A stretch of DNA of 64,000 nt from Leptospira levettii (GCF_002812085.1 NZ_NPDM01000001.1:1550001-1614000); one strand, 5' to 3'. Shown: positions 24,496 to 34,025, counted from the stretch's first letter. The notes: generated by a model from the sequence alone, not told the origin. A program made the numbers and translations.

Positions 24496-26442
24496 TTGTT
24501 AGCAATAGAAATTAAAAATTTATCTAAATCATACAAAATCGGGAATTCCCAATTTTCAGTATTGAATCGTATCAATTTAGAGATCAAACAAGGTGAGTTT
24601 GTAGCGATTATGGGTCCGTCAGGATCTGGAAAATCGACATTATTGCAAGTAATGGGATTACTTGATCATGCGGACAGTGGTTCGTACCGTTTGTTTGGGA
24701 AAAATGTTGAAAAAGAATCTTCCAATGTTCTTTCCGATATCCGTGGAAGTTTGATTGGTTTTGTTTTCCAACAATTTCACCTCTTATCAAAATCAAATGC
24801 ACTTCAAAATGTTTGTTTGCCTTCTCTATATACAGAAATTCCAAATCCAGTGTTAGTCGGAGAAAAACAGCTAACAAAAGTTGGATTACAAAATAGAGTT
24901 TTTCATACACCTAACGAGTTGTCTGGTGGGCAACAACAAAGGGTTGCCATTGCCAGAGCATTGATCAATGATCCACCAATTATTTTTGCAGATGAACCAA
25001 CAGGTAATTTGGATTCTAAAAGCAAAATTGAGATTATGATGGAACTCGTACGGCTTCATGAAGAGGGAAAAACAATCGTAATGGTCACACATGAACCTGA
25101 GATGGCAGATTATTGTGATCGTATTATTCATGTGAGTGATGGGGAAATTATAAACGAAGAGATAAAAAGAAAAGCAAAAATGATTCCGGAATCAAACCAG
25201 AATTTTATGAGAAGGAAAACTGGTTGGAGTTTGATTAGCGGTTTATTGAAACAGTCTTTATTTTCACTTACATCAAATCGGCTTCGGACATTTTTATCAG
25301 CATTAGGAATTTTATTTGGAGTTGTTTGCGTCATTTCGGTTATGGCTCTGGGTGAAGGAGCTAAAAAGTCTGTTGAAGAACAATTTTCTTCGTTAGGTGC
25401 AAATTTAGTGATTGTAAGAACAGGTGGGATGAGAAGTGGAGGAGTTTCTCTCGAAGCAGGGACTGTGAATCGTTTGGATGTAAACGACGTTACAGCTGTA
25501 TCTAGAAAATTTCCTGAAGTGAAACAAATTTCTGCCGTGGTAAATGGAAGAGCCCAACTTGTTTTTGGAAATCGAAATTGGAATAGTTTTGTAACTGGTG
25601 CCAGTGCAAACTATGAGTCACTTAGAAACCTGGAACCAACAGAAGGAAGATTTTTCACAGAGGAAGAAGATAACAAACGGGCACTCGTATGTTTGGTAGG
25701 GAACACAGTTGTCAGGGAATTATACGAAGGAAAAAATCCGGTTGGAACTTACATAAAAATCAATCGAGTATCATTTCGAGTCATTGGTCAATTACCTGAA
25801 AAAGGTTCAACTGGGTTTCGTGACCAAGATGACGTTGTTTTGGTTCCACTTAACACAGCCATGCGACGGTTGTTAAACAAGGATGCAGTTGACAATCTGG
25901 AAATGGAATTGGATCAAAATGAATCTTCGGAAAATTTTATATCTCAGATTAAAAGTTTTTTACATGAAAGACATGGTACGAACGAATCTATGGGAAATAT
26001 TTACCAGGTAATGAGTATGGCTGATATCCAATCAGCGGTTTCCGAAACCAATCAAACGATGTCTGCTTTACTGATTGCTCTTGCTACAGTCTCATTACTA
26101 GTCGGAGGAATCGGTATCATGAATATTATGTTAGTTTCTGTAAAAGAAAGGACAAAGGAAATTGGTTTAAGAAAAGCATTAGGCGCGAGAGAATCTGATA
26201 TTCGCATTCAATTTTTAATTGAATCAACTTTGACAAGTCTTACGGGAGGATTTGTCGGTTTAGTTTTTGGGATATTCACAGTGTATTTTTTACAGGAATC
26301 TTTTGGTTGGACAATTGTTTTATCCTTTCCTTCTATTGGTTTTGCCTTTTTATTCTCAATAACGATAGGAATTATATTCGGGTGGTGGCCATCGGAATAT
26401 GCTGCTAAGCTGAGTCCTATTGTTGCATTAAGATCTGAATGA
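24496..26442 (+). CDS. MacB-like ABC transporter (ATPase fused to permease)
   Basis: 648 residues from a TTG start, 3 nt after the adaptor gene. Residues 1-230 are an ABC ATPase: Walker [10 protein letters not shown], signature [15 protein letters not shown], Walker [14 protein letters not shown] and H-loop VTHE. After about 245 comes a MacB-type transmembrane helix ([16 protein letters not shown]), a periplasmic core domain and three FtsX-type helices near the C-terminus ([31 protein letters not shown] region). This mechanotransmission-type pump drives substrates from periplasm to outside via the TolC-family channel. Its TGA overlaps the following TetR gene's ATG by 4 nt. Confidence 0.92.
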   Translation: MLAIEIKNLSKSYKIGNSQFSVLNRINLEIKQGEFVAIMGPSGSGKSTLLQVMGLLDHADSGSYRLFGKNVEKESSNVLSDIRGSLIGFVFQQFHLLSKSNALQNVCLPSLYTEIPNPVLVGEKQLTKVGLQNRVFHTPNELSGGQQQRVAIARALINDPPIIFADEPTGNLDSKSKIEIMMELVRLHEEGKTIVMVTHEPEMADYCDRIIHVSDGEIINEEIKRKAKMIPESNQNFMRRKTGWSLISGLLKQSLFSLTSNRLRTFLSALGILFGVVCVISVMALGEGAKKSVEEQFSSLGANLVIVRTGGMRSGGVSLEAGTVNRLDVNDVTAVSRKFPEVKQISAVVNGRAQLVFGNRNWNSFVTGASANYESLRNLEPTEGRFFTEEEDNKRALVCLVGNTVVRELYEGKNPVGTYIKINRVSFRVIGQLPEKGSTGFRDQDDVVLVPLNTAMRRLLNKDAVDNLEMELDQNESSENFISQIKSFLHERHGTNESMGNIYQVMSMADIQSAVSETNQTMSALLIALATVSLLVGGIGIMNIMLVSVKERTKEIGLRKALGARESDIRIQFLIESTLTSLTGGFVGLVFGIFTVYFLQESFGWTIVLSFPSIGFAFLFSITIGIIFGWWPSEYAAKLSPIVALRSE

Positions 26443-27065
26443 ATACAGTCATCAATCCTCGAAAAATTCCTCAACAAAAACGTTCCAAAGAACGATATCA
26501 GAAAATTGTTGATACAGCTATACATCTATTAGGTGAAGTTGGTTATGATGATTTAACTACGGATTTGATTGCAGAAAAAAGTGGTATATCCGTTGGATCG
26601 ATTTATCAGTTTTTTCCAAACAAAGAATCAATTATATATTCACATGCTGAGAATTCGTATTTAATTATGCATGATTTATTCTTTGAAAAGGTTACCAAAG
26701 AATTAAAGAAGACTAAAAAGTTCACTCCTGAATTTGTCGATTTTACATTATTTGCATTTGAACAAACATTAAATGAAGTGAAAGGTTATCGATTGATCCA
26801 TTCGATTTTATATACGAATGAAGCCTTATTGCATTTAGATATTGAAAGTAACGAGAGATTTGCAAAAACGTTAGCTGAAAAAGTGATTTTGGTAATGTTT
26901 CCAAAAGTGAACAAAAAACGTGCATTTTATATATCACTCATGATTGTTGAGTCTGTTGATTCTGTTATCAAAATTGTGCATCGAACCAAAAAACCATCTG
27001 AGAAAAAACAAGTTTTGGCAGAACTAAAGACCTTACTTTTGGTATATTTTTCTACTTTTCAATGA
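26439..27065 (+). CDS. TetR-family regulator of the TolC-MacA-MacB operon (inferred)
   Basis: 208 residues with a TetR HTH at about 15-60 (IVDTAIHLLGEVGYDD; LIAEKSGISVGSIYQFFPNKESII). It is translationally coupled to the MacB-type gene by an ATGA overlap, so it belongs to that operon and presumably represses it in response to a pump substrate. The C-terminal ligand-binding half has no motif I can assign. Its gene ends 7 nt before the promoter of the copper operon (27073-27101), so it could also act there. Confidence 0.87.
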   Translation: MNTVINPRKIPQQKRSKERYQKIVDTAIHLLGEVGYDDLTTDLIAEKSGISVGSIYQFFPNKESIIYSHAENSYLIMHDLFFEKVTKELKKTKKFTPEFVDFTLFAFEQTLNEVKGYRLIHSILYTNEALLHLDIESNERFAKTLAEKVILVMFPKVNKKRAFYISLMIVESVDSVIKIVHRTKKPSEKKQVLAELKTLLLVYFSTFQ

Positions 27066-27072
27066 TTTAACA

Positions 27073-27125
27073 TTGACAAAGTTTTAACACAATTCTAAAA
27101 TTCTCCAAATGTGAGGACTTCCTCA
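27073..27125 (+). promoter_or_regulatory. Strong sigma70-type promoter and leader hairpin for copper-protein operon
   Basis: TTGACA (27073-27078), a 17-nt spacer and TAAAAT (27096-27101) form a near-consensus promoter with a start expected near 27108. Directly after it, TGAGG (27112-27116), ACTT loop and CCTCA (27121-27125) form a perfect 5-bp hairpin or operator-like dyad ahead of the GGGA ribosome-binding site of the gene at 27142. Confidence 0.75.
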
Positions 27126-27141
27126 TGTTTCGGGAATAACT

Positions 27142-29115
27142 ATGGAAAAAACCAAAAAGATATTGATAGGGATCTTAATGGCAATGTTCTTAACCTTCGG
27201 GTTGAATTTTTGCAATTCGGAAGATCCGGCAAACTCGGCTTTTGTTCATGTGACGATGATGGACAATGCCTTTCATCCTCCAGTGATTCGCACCTTCAAA
27301 GGTGGGAAAATTCGTTTTGTGAACGAAGGAAATAATCCTCACAACGCTATCTCCATTAATAAAGATTGGTCTACAGAAACCAGTTTTGGCAACTTAGCAA
27401 TGTTTCGTGGGGCACATACAGATGTGTTTTTTCCAGAGGAGGGTGTGTTCCCATATTTTTGTTCCTTCCATGCATCTCCTGATGGCAAAATTGGAATGAC
27501 GGGTGTAGCTGTTATTGGTAACGCAACTTACAATCCACAGGCGAATACCTCAAAATCAAAGATATCAAAAACTTGGACGGGTGTGACAAGAAAGGTACCT
27601 TCTCAATACAAAACAATTCAAAACGCTGTTGATGCTGCATCTCCTGGAGATTTAGTTTTAGTCGCTAATGGAATTTATAAAGAAGAAGTCACTGTAACGA
27701 CACCATCCATCACAATTCGAGGAGAAGATAGAAACTTAACCATTATCGATGGTGAATTCCTTCGAGGTAATGGTATTATGGTTGTCGGTGCCGATGGTGT
27801 TGCAGTTGAAAATATCACAACAAGAAACGCTACACTCAATGGAGTGTATTGGACTGGTGTAAAAGGATATAGAGGATCTTATATTACTGCATACAATAAT
27901 GGTGATTATGGTGTATATGCATTTGATTCTGTTGATGGGCTCATTGAACATTCTTTTGCATCTGGTTCTCCTGACTCGGGTTTTTATATTGGACAGTGTA
28001 ATCCATGTAATGCGATCATAAACGATGTAATTTCTGAAAATAATGCCTTAGGATATTCAGGAACAAATTCAAGTGGAAATATCTATCTTTTATCTTCCAT
28101 TTGGCGAAAAAACCAATTAGGAATCGGGCCGAATACATTAGATCGTGAATTATTACCTCCACAAAAACAAATGGTTGTGAAGAAAAATATTGTTTATGAT
28201 AACAATAATAAAAATGCACCATCTAAAAAATTGGAGTATCCTTCCATAGGGAATGGTATCGCCCTTCTTGGTGCATTAGAGAATGTGGTCGAAGGAAATT
28301 TAGTGTTTAATCATAACAATTATGGAATCCTTGTTACGATGAACATTGATGAAAACATTTGGATTTCTAATAATAATATCGTTAGAAATAATCAAGTTTA
28401 CCATTCGGGTCGCGGAGACATTGCTCTTAGTGGTCCTGTAAATGTTGGGAATTGTTTTGAAGGAAATTCTTATGGAGTATCAAGTCCTCCATTATTGGAA
28501 TCCTTACAATCATGTACAGGAATTCGGTACCCACATATAGGTGATATGTCTTCTAGTATTGGGCTTCTTGCTTTATTTGTACAAGCAAACTTAAAAGAGT
28601 TTGTATTGGGTTCCTATAAAAACCAACCGATTCCACCTGTACAATCCAATATGCCAAAAGATTTATTGGCAAAGGTTGTGCCAGCTCATGATGTTTTTGA
28701 AACGAATAAGGGACTCATTGAAACAGCAGAGTTACCAAAGATTGATCAAAAAGATTTTGAAGCACAGACTAACAAAATGTATACCTCTGGTTGGAGAGTC
28801 CATTTTCCTGGAACTCTTAAAACATGGTATTTTCACATCATGGGATACCTATTACCGTTTGCCATTTTTGCAGCGTGGACTGGTCTTGCTATGTTAGACA
28901 GATTTTCGATTGTTGGTGCTAAAGTAGATAAATACTTTTGGTTGATACTACTTTTACCTTTTATAGGATCACTGGTCTATTTATTCTCCAAAGATTCAAA
29001 AATTTCTCCGGTAGTCAGAAATACTGTCGTATTCGGTGGAATTCTATTGTTTTTAACTATACTGGCTTACGCTGGTTATGCGATGACTGCGGTGACAGAA
29101 CCGTCTATAACTTAA
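27142..29115 (+). CDS. Lipoprotein: cupredoxin domain + NosD-like beta-helix + membrane segments
   Basis: 657 residues. A signal peptide ends at a lipobox Cys (LNFC, C24). Residues about 33-125 form a plastocyanin-type domain with the type 1 copper ligands visible as H67 (NNPHNAI), C107 and H110 (YFCSFH) and M119 (KIGM). Residues about 155-460 are a right-handed beta-helix of the NosD/CASH type (PSQYKTIQNAVDAASPGDLV; repeated N-G/N-N turns). The C-terminal 90 residues have three membrane helices, including a PLDc_N-like LLLPFIGSLVYLF. A copper-binding electron carrier or metal-delivery role outside the inner membrane is inferred. It leads the copper operon. Confidence 0.85.
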   Translation: MEKTKKILIGILMAMFLTFGLNFCNSEDPANSAFVHVTMMDNAFHPPVIRTFKGGKIRFVNEGNNPHNAISINKDWSTETSFGNLAMFRGAHTDVFFPEEGVFPYFCSFHASPDGKIGMTGVAVIGNATYNPQANTSKSKISKTWTGVTRKVPSQYKTIQNAVDAASPGDLVLVANGIYKEEVTVTTPSITIRGEDRNLTIIDGEFLRGNGIMVVGADGVAVENITTRNATLNGVYWTGVKGYRGSYITAYNNGDYGVYAFDSVDGLIEHSFASGSPDSGFYIGQCNPCNAIINDVISENNALGYSGTNSSGNIYLLSSIWRKNQLGIGPNTLDRELLPPQKQMVVKKNIVYDNNNKNAPSKKLEYPSIGNGIALLGALENVVEGNLVFNHNNYGILVTMNIDENIWISNNNIVRNNQVYHSGRGDIALSGPVNVGNCFEGNSYGVSSPPLLESLQSCTGIRYPHIGDMSSSIGLLALFVQANLKEFVLGSYKNQPIPPVQSNMPKDLLAKVVPAHDVFETNKGLIETAELPKIDQKDFEAQTNKMYTSGWRVHFPGTLKTWYFHIMGYLLPFAIFAAWTGLAMLDRFSIVGAKVDKYFWLILLLPFIGSLVYLFSKDSKISPVVRNTVVFGGILLFLTILAYAGYAMTAVTEPSIT

Positions 29116-29128
29116 TAGGAGTTTTTTT

Positions 29129-29440
29129 ATGGAAACAAATTTTGCAAATCCAAGTTTTTGGACTTATTTTATCGGATCGTATGCTTATTATTTGCCTTTT
29201 GTGTTAACAATGGTTTGGGCTCCACTTGCTTTGTTTGGTTTATCGAAGCAGAAGGATATGACTACAGCCAAACAAGTGATTTGGTCTCTTGTGATTTTGG
29301 TTGTTCCAGTGATTGGCCCTGCTATATATTTACTCTTCATAGATACTGAGTATGAGAAAAAATTCAAACAAATTGCTGTAGGTGGTGGTTTAGCAGTATT
29401 TCTTCTTGTTTGGGTATTAAGTTTAATCTCTCACATTTAA
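29129..29440 (+). CDS. Small membrane protein with PLDc_N-like motif
   Basis: 103 residues with three hydrophobic segments and little else. The motif LVILVVPVIGPAIYLLF matches the phospholipase D nuclease N-terminal (PLDc_N) membrane signature, and the same signature closes the preceding 657-residue protein, so both may interact in the membrane. TAGGAG precedes the ATG by about 7 nt. It lies 13 nt after the cupredoxin gene and 16 nt before the multicopper oxidase. There is no catalytic PLD domain, so an enzymatic role is not implied. Confidence 0.7.
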   Translation: METNFANPSFWTYFIGSYAYYLPFVLTMVWAPLALFGLSKQKDMTTAKQVIWSLVILVVPVIGPAIYLLFIDTEYEKKFKQIAVGGGLAVFLLVWVLSLISHI

Positions 29441-29456
29441 AGTTGGATTGAAAACT

Positions 29457-30518
29457 ATGGATCGGAAAAGTTTTTTAACTACAATTGGATTTGGTGTAAT
29501 GGGTTTTGTGGGATCAATTTTTGGTTCCATAGGCTTTAACTCTAAAAAATCCAATGAGTTATGTGCGCCTTCTGATCCATCTTCTTCTACAAATTTTGGG
29601 ATCGTAACTACCCCAAGTGTCAGTGATAATTATCAGAATTCTATTGGTGCTGCAGGTAGTTTACGTGGTACAAATACTTATGGGAGTATGGCACACCCTC
29701 CTTTTTTTATCAAAGAAGATTATACTGAGCGTTTTTACTTCCCACCTAACTTTAGTAATAGTAAAAATAGAACGAAGGATTTTAACCTAAATCTTTTTCC
29801 ATTGAGTGTTAATATTGCTCATAATGTTAATTACCAAGCATGGACATTCGATGGAATTGTACCAGGTCCGATTTTACGTGCTAATTTAGGGGATAAACTA
29901 CGTATCCATGTAAAAAATTCAAGTCCTGACCCACACTCACTTCACTTTCATGGAACTCATGATCCAATGGAAGATGGTTGGGAACCAATTCCTGCTTTTG
30001 GAGAAAGAACTTATACCATTGAGGCAGGTCCAGTAGGATTACATCCATACCATTGCCATGTGCCACCTCTCATGGTACATACCGCCAAAGGATTGTATGG
30101 TGCTTTATTGGTAGATCCACCTATCAAACGAAAACCAGCTCATGAATTTGTACTAACGTTTTCTGGATGGGATACCAAGGGCCAAGGAAAGAATGATTTT
30201 TATACTTGGAATGGAATTGCTGGGATTTATGATCGATATCCTATGAAAGTTCCTGTTGGGGAGCGAGTTCGGTTTTATATACAGAATATGATGGAAAGAG
30301 AACCTGTCATGACTTTCCATCTGCATGCACAAACATTTGATATCATCAGAAGTTTAGGTTCCATAGTTCCTGATGGTCATTCTGATGTAGTAACAATAGG
30401 ACAAACAGAACGAGTTGTGATCGAATTTGTGCTTAAAAAGAAAGGTCGTTATATGTTTCATCCTCATCAAACTCATATGGCTGAAAATGGAGGAATGGGT
30501 TGGATCGTAGCCGTTTAG
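29457..30518 (+). CDS. Two-domain multicopper oxidase
   Basis: Start chosen at ATG 29457 (353 residues) with GGA 9 nt upstream; a TTG at 29448 is the alternative. The N-terminus DRKSFLTTIGFGVMGFVG resembles a Tat-like or Sec signal. Domain 1 ligands are HSLHFHGTH (H160, H163, H165) and HPYHCHVPPLMVH (H199, C200, H201, H208). Domain 2 has FHLH (H288, H290) and HPHQTHM (H335, H337, H340, M341). The type 1 copper Cys is in domain 1 only; in domain 2 its place is Pro336. Layout fits a type-1-in-first-domain laccase-like oxidase, with nitrite reductase less likely. The electron donor may be the cupredoxin above. Confidence 0.85.
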   Translation: MDRKSFLTTIGFGVMGFVGSIFGSIGFNSKKSNELCAPSDPSSSTNFGIVTTPSVSDNYQNSIGAAGSLRGTNTYGSMAHPPFFIKEDYTERFYFPPNFSNSKNRTKDFNLNLFPLSVNIAHNVNYQAWTFDGIVPGPILRANLGDKLRIHVKNSSPDPHSLHFHGTHDPMEDGWEPIPAFGERTYTIEAGPVGLHPYHCHVPPLMVHTAKGLYGALLVDPPIKRKPAHEFVLTFSGWDTKGQGKNDFYTWNGIAGIYDRYPMKVPVGERVRFYIQNMMEREPVMTFHLHAQTFDIIRSLGSIVPDGHSDVVTIGQTERVVIEFVLKKKGRYMFHPHQTHMAENGGMGWIVAV

Positions 30519-30520
30519 TT

Positions 30521-31075
30521 ATGATTAGACTAATCTTTTTTATTTTTATTTTTTTCGTTAGTTTTGCCTGCCAAGCTAAAAATGAACTAAATCAGGAAGT
30601 ATGGAATCGATTAGGATTTGTTCTTCCAAATGGCCTCAGTTTAAACCCAAAATTTTGGTCAGAAAAGAAATCGGTATTATATTTCGGATTTTCACATTGT
30701 CCAGATATGTGCCCACTAACTTTAACAAATTTTGGTAGGACCTCACTGATATTAGGTGAACGTGCTAAAGACTTTCAATTTGTATTTATTACTTTGGATC
30801 CTGAAAGAGACTCTCCGGCAACTTTAGAAAAGTATGTTAAAAACTTTCCCAGTAAAAATTTAACTGCACTCTCTCCAAACGTTGAAAGTTTAGAGACCTT
30901 GACCAAAATATTTGGAATTGTGAAAGAAAAGGTAGGAGATGGAAATTCTTATAGAATCGATCATTCCAATTTTATTTATGTATTGGATCAGAATCAGAAA
31001 ACCATCAAAACATTTCCAGGTGGGGTTTCTGCAAATGCACTTGCAACAGAACTTAGGAAGATATCTGAACTTTAG
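30521..31075 (+). CDS. SCO1/SenC-family copper chaperone lipoprotein
   Basis: I take ATG 30521 (184 residues), 2 nt after the oxidase stop. A signal peptide ends at a lipobox Cys (VSFAC, C17). The thioredoxin-like domain has the SCO copper motif FSHCPDMCP (C60, C64) and the conserved His (RIDHSNF, H148), all three ligands of the family. SCO proteins deliver Cu to cytochrome oxidase CuA, or more widely to periplasmic copper enzymes; here its operon partner is the multicopper oxidase. Its 3' end overlaps the convergent kinase gene by 23 nt. Confidence 0.9.
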   Translation: MIRLIFFIFIFFVSFACQAKNELNQEVWNRLGFVLPNGLSLNPKFWSEKKSVLYFGFSHCPDMCPLTLTNFGRTSLILGERAKDFQFVFITLDPERDSPATLEKYVKNFPSKNLTALSPNVESLETLTKIFGIVKEKVGDGNSYRIDHSNFIYVLDQNQKTIKTFPGGVSANALATELRKISEL

Positions 31076-32966
31076 ATGTTAATATGATTTCGATTTCCGT
31101 TCTTGTTCCTTCTGGATAATTTTTAGTGATTTCAAAACTAAAGTCAGTGTAAAGATTTTTGAGTCTTTCTTTGATATTTCCCAAAGAACGACTCATTAAT
31201 TTTTGTTTGTCCGATAATAATTCATCTGAAATTCCGTTTCCATTATCATAAACGACAAAACAAAATACTGAATCTTTGATCATCTTTGCATGAATGAATA
31301 ATTGAAATTGTACATCTGAGGAACTTCTGAATCCATGTTTAAATGAATTTTCGATGATAGGTTGTAACAGTAAAGGAGGTAAAATAACTGAAGAAAAATC
31401 GCCAGACTTTTTAAAGTCTATTTGAATTGTATCATAAAATCTAAGCTTTTGTAAATGTAAGTAGTCTTCTAAAAAATTCCATTCCTCTTCGAATGGAATC
31501 CAATCTCTGTCTGTTCTATCAGATATAAAACGGTAATTATTGGCAAGACTCATAATTGCATCACCAATAAGTTCCGGTTTAATTTTGTGTAGTGCATGAA
31601 TTGTATTCAGAGAATTAAACAAATAATGAGGATTCATTTTTGTTTGTAATGTTTTTAACTGACTTTCTTTTAGGGTTTTTTCAGCCTTTAATAAATCTTC
31701 TTTATAGAGTAAGGCTTTTTGCCTGTCATTAAACAAAGTTCTTTCCAAAGCAAATCCTTGTGAAATCACTCCAAACAACACACCCCAAAAAACGATTCCT
31801 GATGGTGAAGTGTCATTATATTTAATTGCTAAAAATATTTCTAAAATCACTAAGAATAAAGTGATACTAAAACCAATGAAGTGACCTAATGCTTCCTTAC
31901 TTCCTTTTTTCCAAGCTTCATAAGTGATAAAAATTGGACCCATGATATTGATCAAATTGAATAGGATAAAAAAACTTCGAGTGCTGATCAGAAATGAATG
32001 AGATATATCGGAAAACGGAAGAGAAAATACTAGTATAGTTGTTATTGAACATATAAAAACATCGATGTAGATTAAATAATCTAATACTTTAAAAGATCCA
32101 CTTCCGAACAATCTTCTGACTCCAGATAACATTGGAATAAATACAAAGTTGGAAGAAATAATAGATAAAACGTATAATGTTTGGGTATTGGTAAATAGAT
32201 AACGTATAAATTCGTTTGAAGTTAGTCCTAAAATTCCAAAACATAAGGAAAAGGAAGAGAAATCTAGGAGTATGTTGTATTGTTTTTTGTATTCAATAAA
32301 ATAGACTAACGCACATATAATGCCTATCATCATAAAAAACGAATGAAAAAAAATGGTAGTTAAATTTTTTAAAGCAATCTCACGGTAAAGAGCAGTTTGT
32401 TTTCCGATTAAATTGTCAATAATTGTAATGGAAAATAAAATTCCCTTTTTATGGTATAGTCGTAAATAATAATACTCAGATTTATCCTTTGGGATTTTTA
32501 CCCAAGAAAACTTTGATTGGAAAATATTTGGTAAGTATTTTGTATCCTCAAATTCTCCATATTTAAAAATAGAATCACCAAATTCGTTAAATATTTCAAT
32601 ATTTAATCCTGCATGTTCCAGTAGGAAGTGAAGTTCTTCATTTTCAATCGTTGAAAATGCTTTGGATCTTAGCCAAATGTACTCTGAATCTGTAATTCGT
32701 TTGAATTCCTCATCATTGATCCAACCAGATGTGGACAACCAATACACTTTATGCATTTTTTGAAAGTCGATTTGGCCAGAATCATCTGCAGGAATATCAC
32801 CTACAAAATAATCAGCATTTTCAGATAAGTAGTATTCGGAGATTGAATTGTCTTTTGGTTTTAAAAGAGAATAAACATAGGAAGTAATCGAAACAGAAGT
32901 AATTAAAAACAATAAGCAAATTGATAGATATGGTTTTTCTAAAAATTTGCCTATTGTACTTCCCAT
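31053..32966 (-). CDS. LytS-type sensor histidine kinase (7TM-DISM-like)
   Basis: 637 residues: an N-terminal membrane anchor, an extracytoplasmic beta domain (about 40-200, 7TMR-DISMED2-like), six to seven membrane helices (about 210-410), a coiled coil, then a His_kinase/HATPase_c pair of the LytS class. The phosphoacceptor is in KMNPHYLFNSLNT and the ATPase N-box is QPIIENSFKHGF. Its natural partners are LytTR response regulators, and one lies at 38880-39617. It is the last gene of the TonB-system operon, 5 nt after tonB, so sensor production should rise with the operon. The sensed signal is unknown. Confidence 0.88.
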   Translation of the reverse strand: MGSTIGKFLEKPYLSICLLFLITSVSITSYVYSLLKPKDNSISEYYLSENADYFVGDIPADDSGQIDFQKMHKVYWLSTSGWINDEEFKRITDSEYIWLRSKAFSTIENEELHFLLEHAGLNIEIFNEFGDSIFKYGEFEDTKYLPNIFQSKFSWVKIPKDKSEYYYLRLYHKKGILFSITIIDNLIGKQTALYREIALKNLTTIFFHSFFMMIGIICALVYFIEYKKQYNILLDFSSFSLCFGILGLTSNEFIRYLFTNTQTLYVLSIISSNFVFIPMLSGVRRLFGSGSFKVLDYLIYIDVFICSITTILVFSLPFSDISHSFLISTRSFFILFNLINIMGPIFITYEAWKKGSKEALGHFIGFSITLFLVILEIFLAIKYNDTSPSGIVFWGVLFGVISQGFALERTLFNDRQKALLYKEDLLKAEKTLKESQLKTLQTKMNPHYLFNSLNTIHALHKIKPELIGDAIMSLANNYRFISDRTDRDWIPFEEEWNFLEDYLHLQKLRFYDTIQIDFKKSGDFSSVILPPLLLQPIIENSFKHGFRSSSDVQFQLFIHAKMIKDSVFCFVVYDNGNGISDELLSDKQKLMSRSLGNIKERLKNLYTDFSFEITKNYPEGTRTEIEIILTSKVQISS

Positions 32967-32971
32967 TTAGG

Positions 32972-33625
32972 TTAGTCTTCGAGAGAGAAAGTGATTGGCA
33001 AACGATGGGCCATTTTTTTGGGTTGGCCTTGCACATAACCGGGGCTAAACCGAACTCGCTTAATCAGTTTTAAAGCAGCTTCATCAAAACCGTACCCAGC
33101 TCTTCCAGAAACAATTTTTGCAGATTGTAAACTTCCGTCTTCATTGACTTGGACAAGTAATACGACTTGTTTTTCCATTATGTTCGCTGCTTTCGCTTGC
33201 GGTGGAAAATATTCCTTTAAATCAAAGTCGATGATAGCTGTCGGCATTTTATCTCCGTTAAACGAAAACAAATAACCATCCTTGTCGGTTCCGTTACCAG
33301 ATAATTGATTTGGATTGATATCCGAATTATCGGGTTCGTCAGCTTTATCTTTGTTACTACCTTCAACCCATTCTTGTTTTTCAATAGGAGCTGGTGAAGA
33401 TGTACCTCCGATTAACTCTGGGGGAATTTCTTCAAAATTTACATCCACATCCTCAAAAGCAGAATCTTCTACAACTTCATCCCCTCTGAGTTGGCTGATT
33501 CGGTAACCTGCATACGTTGCTGTATGTATGAATAAACTTCCTGCCAAACAGATATGAAATACACGTTCTTTATTTTGTTTGATAGAAGATTTGAACTTTA
33601 CTAAGAGTTCAACAAACCGATTCAT
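32972..33625 (-). CDS. tonB: TonB energy-transducing protein
   Basis: 217 residues: one N-terminal membrane helix (FHICLAGSLFIHTATYAGYR), an acidic, Pro-containing periplasmic linker (about 50-120) and a C-terminal TonB domain (about 130-217: QVVLLVQVNEDGSLQSAKIV, then GFDEAALKLIKRVRFSPG). TonB couples inner-membrane proton force, through ExbB/ExbD, to outer-membrane receptors. Its ATG overlaps the exbD stop by 4 nt. The TonB-dependent receptor in the same operon (35145-37661) is the obvious client. Confidence 0.9.
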   Translation of the reverse strand: MNRFVELLVKFKSSIKQNKERVFHICLAGSLFIHTATYAGYRISQLRGDEVVEDSAFEDVDVNFEEIPPELIGGTSSPAPIEKQEWVEGSNKDKADEPDNSDINPNQLSGNGTDKDGYLFSFNGDKMPTAIIDFDLKEYFPPQAKAANIMEKQVVLLVQVNEDGSLQSAKIVSGRAGYGFDEAALKLIKRVRFSPGYVQGQPKKMAHRLPITFSLED

Positions 33626-34023
33626 TTTTTTACACTGAGGGCGATTTTTGTCACTCCGGCTTTTCGGATGATTCCCATCAGCTCCGTAATTTTTCCATAA
33701 GGCAAACTTTCATCAGCAGATAATGTCAAACGCATGTTAGGTCTGATTTTGGCTTCTCTTTCCAAGTTTCGAACAAGACCTGTTATATCAGTGTCCTTTC
33801 CTTCTAAAAGAATGGCACCTGTTTTGGTTATTGCTACTTGAACTGATTCCGCTACGTTTGGATCAGCAGCTTGTACTTTTGGTAAATTTATATTTAAACT
33901 TTCTTTTTTTAAGAAGTTTGCTGTTACCATAAAAATTACGAGAAGTACTAAAATCACGTCCACCATGGGAGTGATGTTGATACTTCCGATTTCTTCGTCT
34001 TGTGGTCCTGATGCTCCAGCCAT
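33622..34023 (-). CDS. exbD: ExbD/TolR-family proton-channel subunit
   Basis: 133 residues. The single helix (residues about 18-38) carries the conserved proton-path Asp in INITPMVDVILVLLVIFMV (D23). The periplasmic domain follows (ADESLPYGKITELMGIIRKAG). Length and motif are those of ExbD. It lies 2 nt after exbB and overlaps tonB, as in TonB-complex operons. It works with ExbB as the proton-driven motor. Confidence 0.9.
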   Translation of the reverse strand: MAGASGPQDEEIGSINITPMVDVILVLLVIFMVTANFLKKESLNINLPKVQAADPNVAESVQVAITKTGAILLEGKDTDITGLVRNLEREAKIRPNMRLTLSADESLPYGKITELMGIIRKAGVTKIALSVKK

Positions 34024-34025
34024 AA

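Noticed and set aside
29457..30518. Copper nitrite reductase (NirK).
   Set aside because: Domain-1 sequence HCHVPPL..H and the complete His pairs in domain 2 fit a laccase-like trinuclear site better than NirK, and no other denitrification gene is present.
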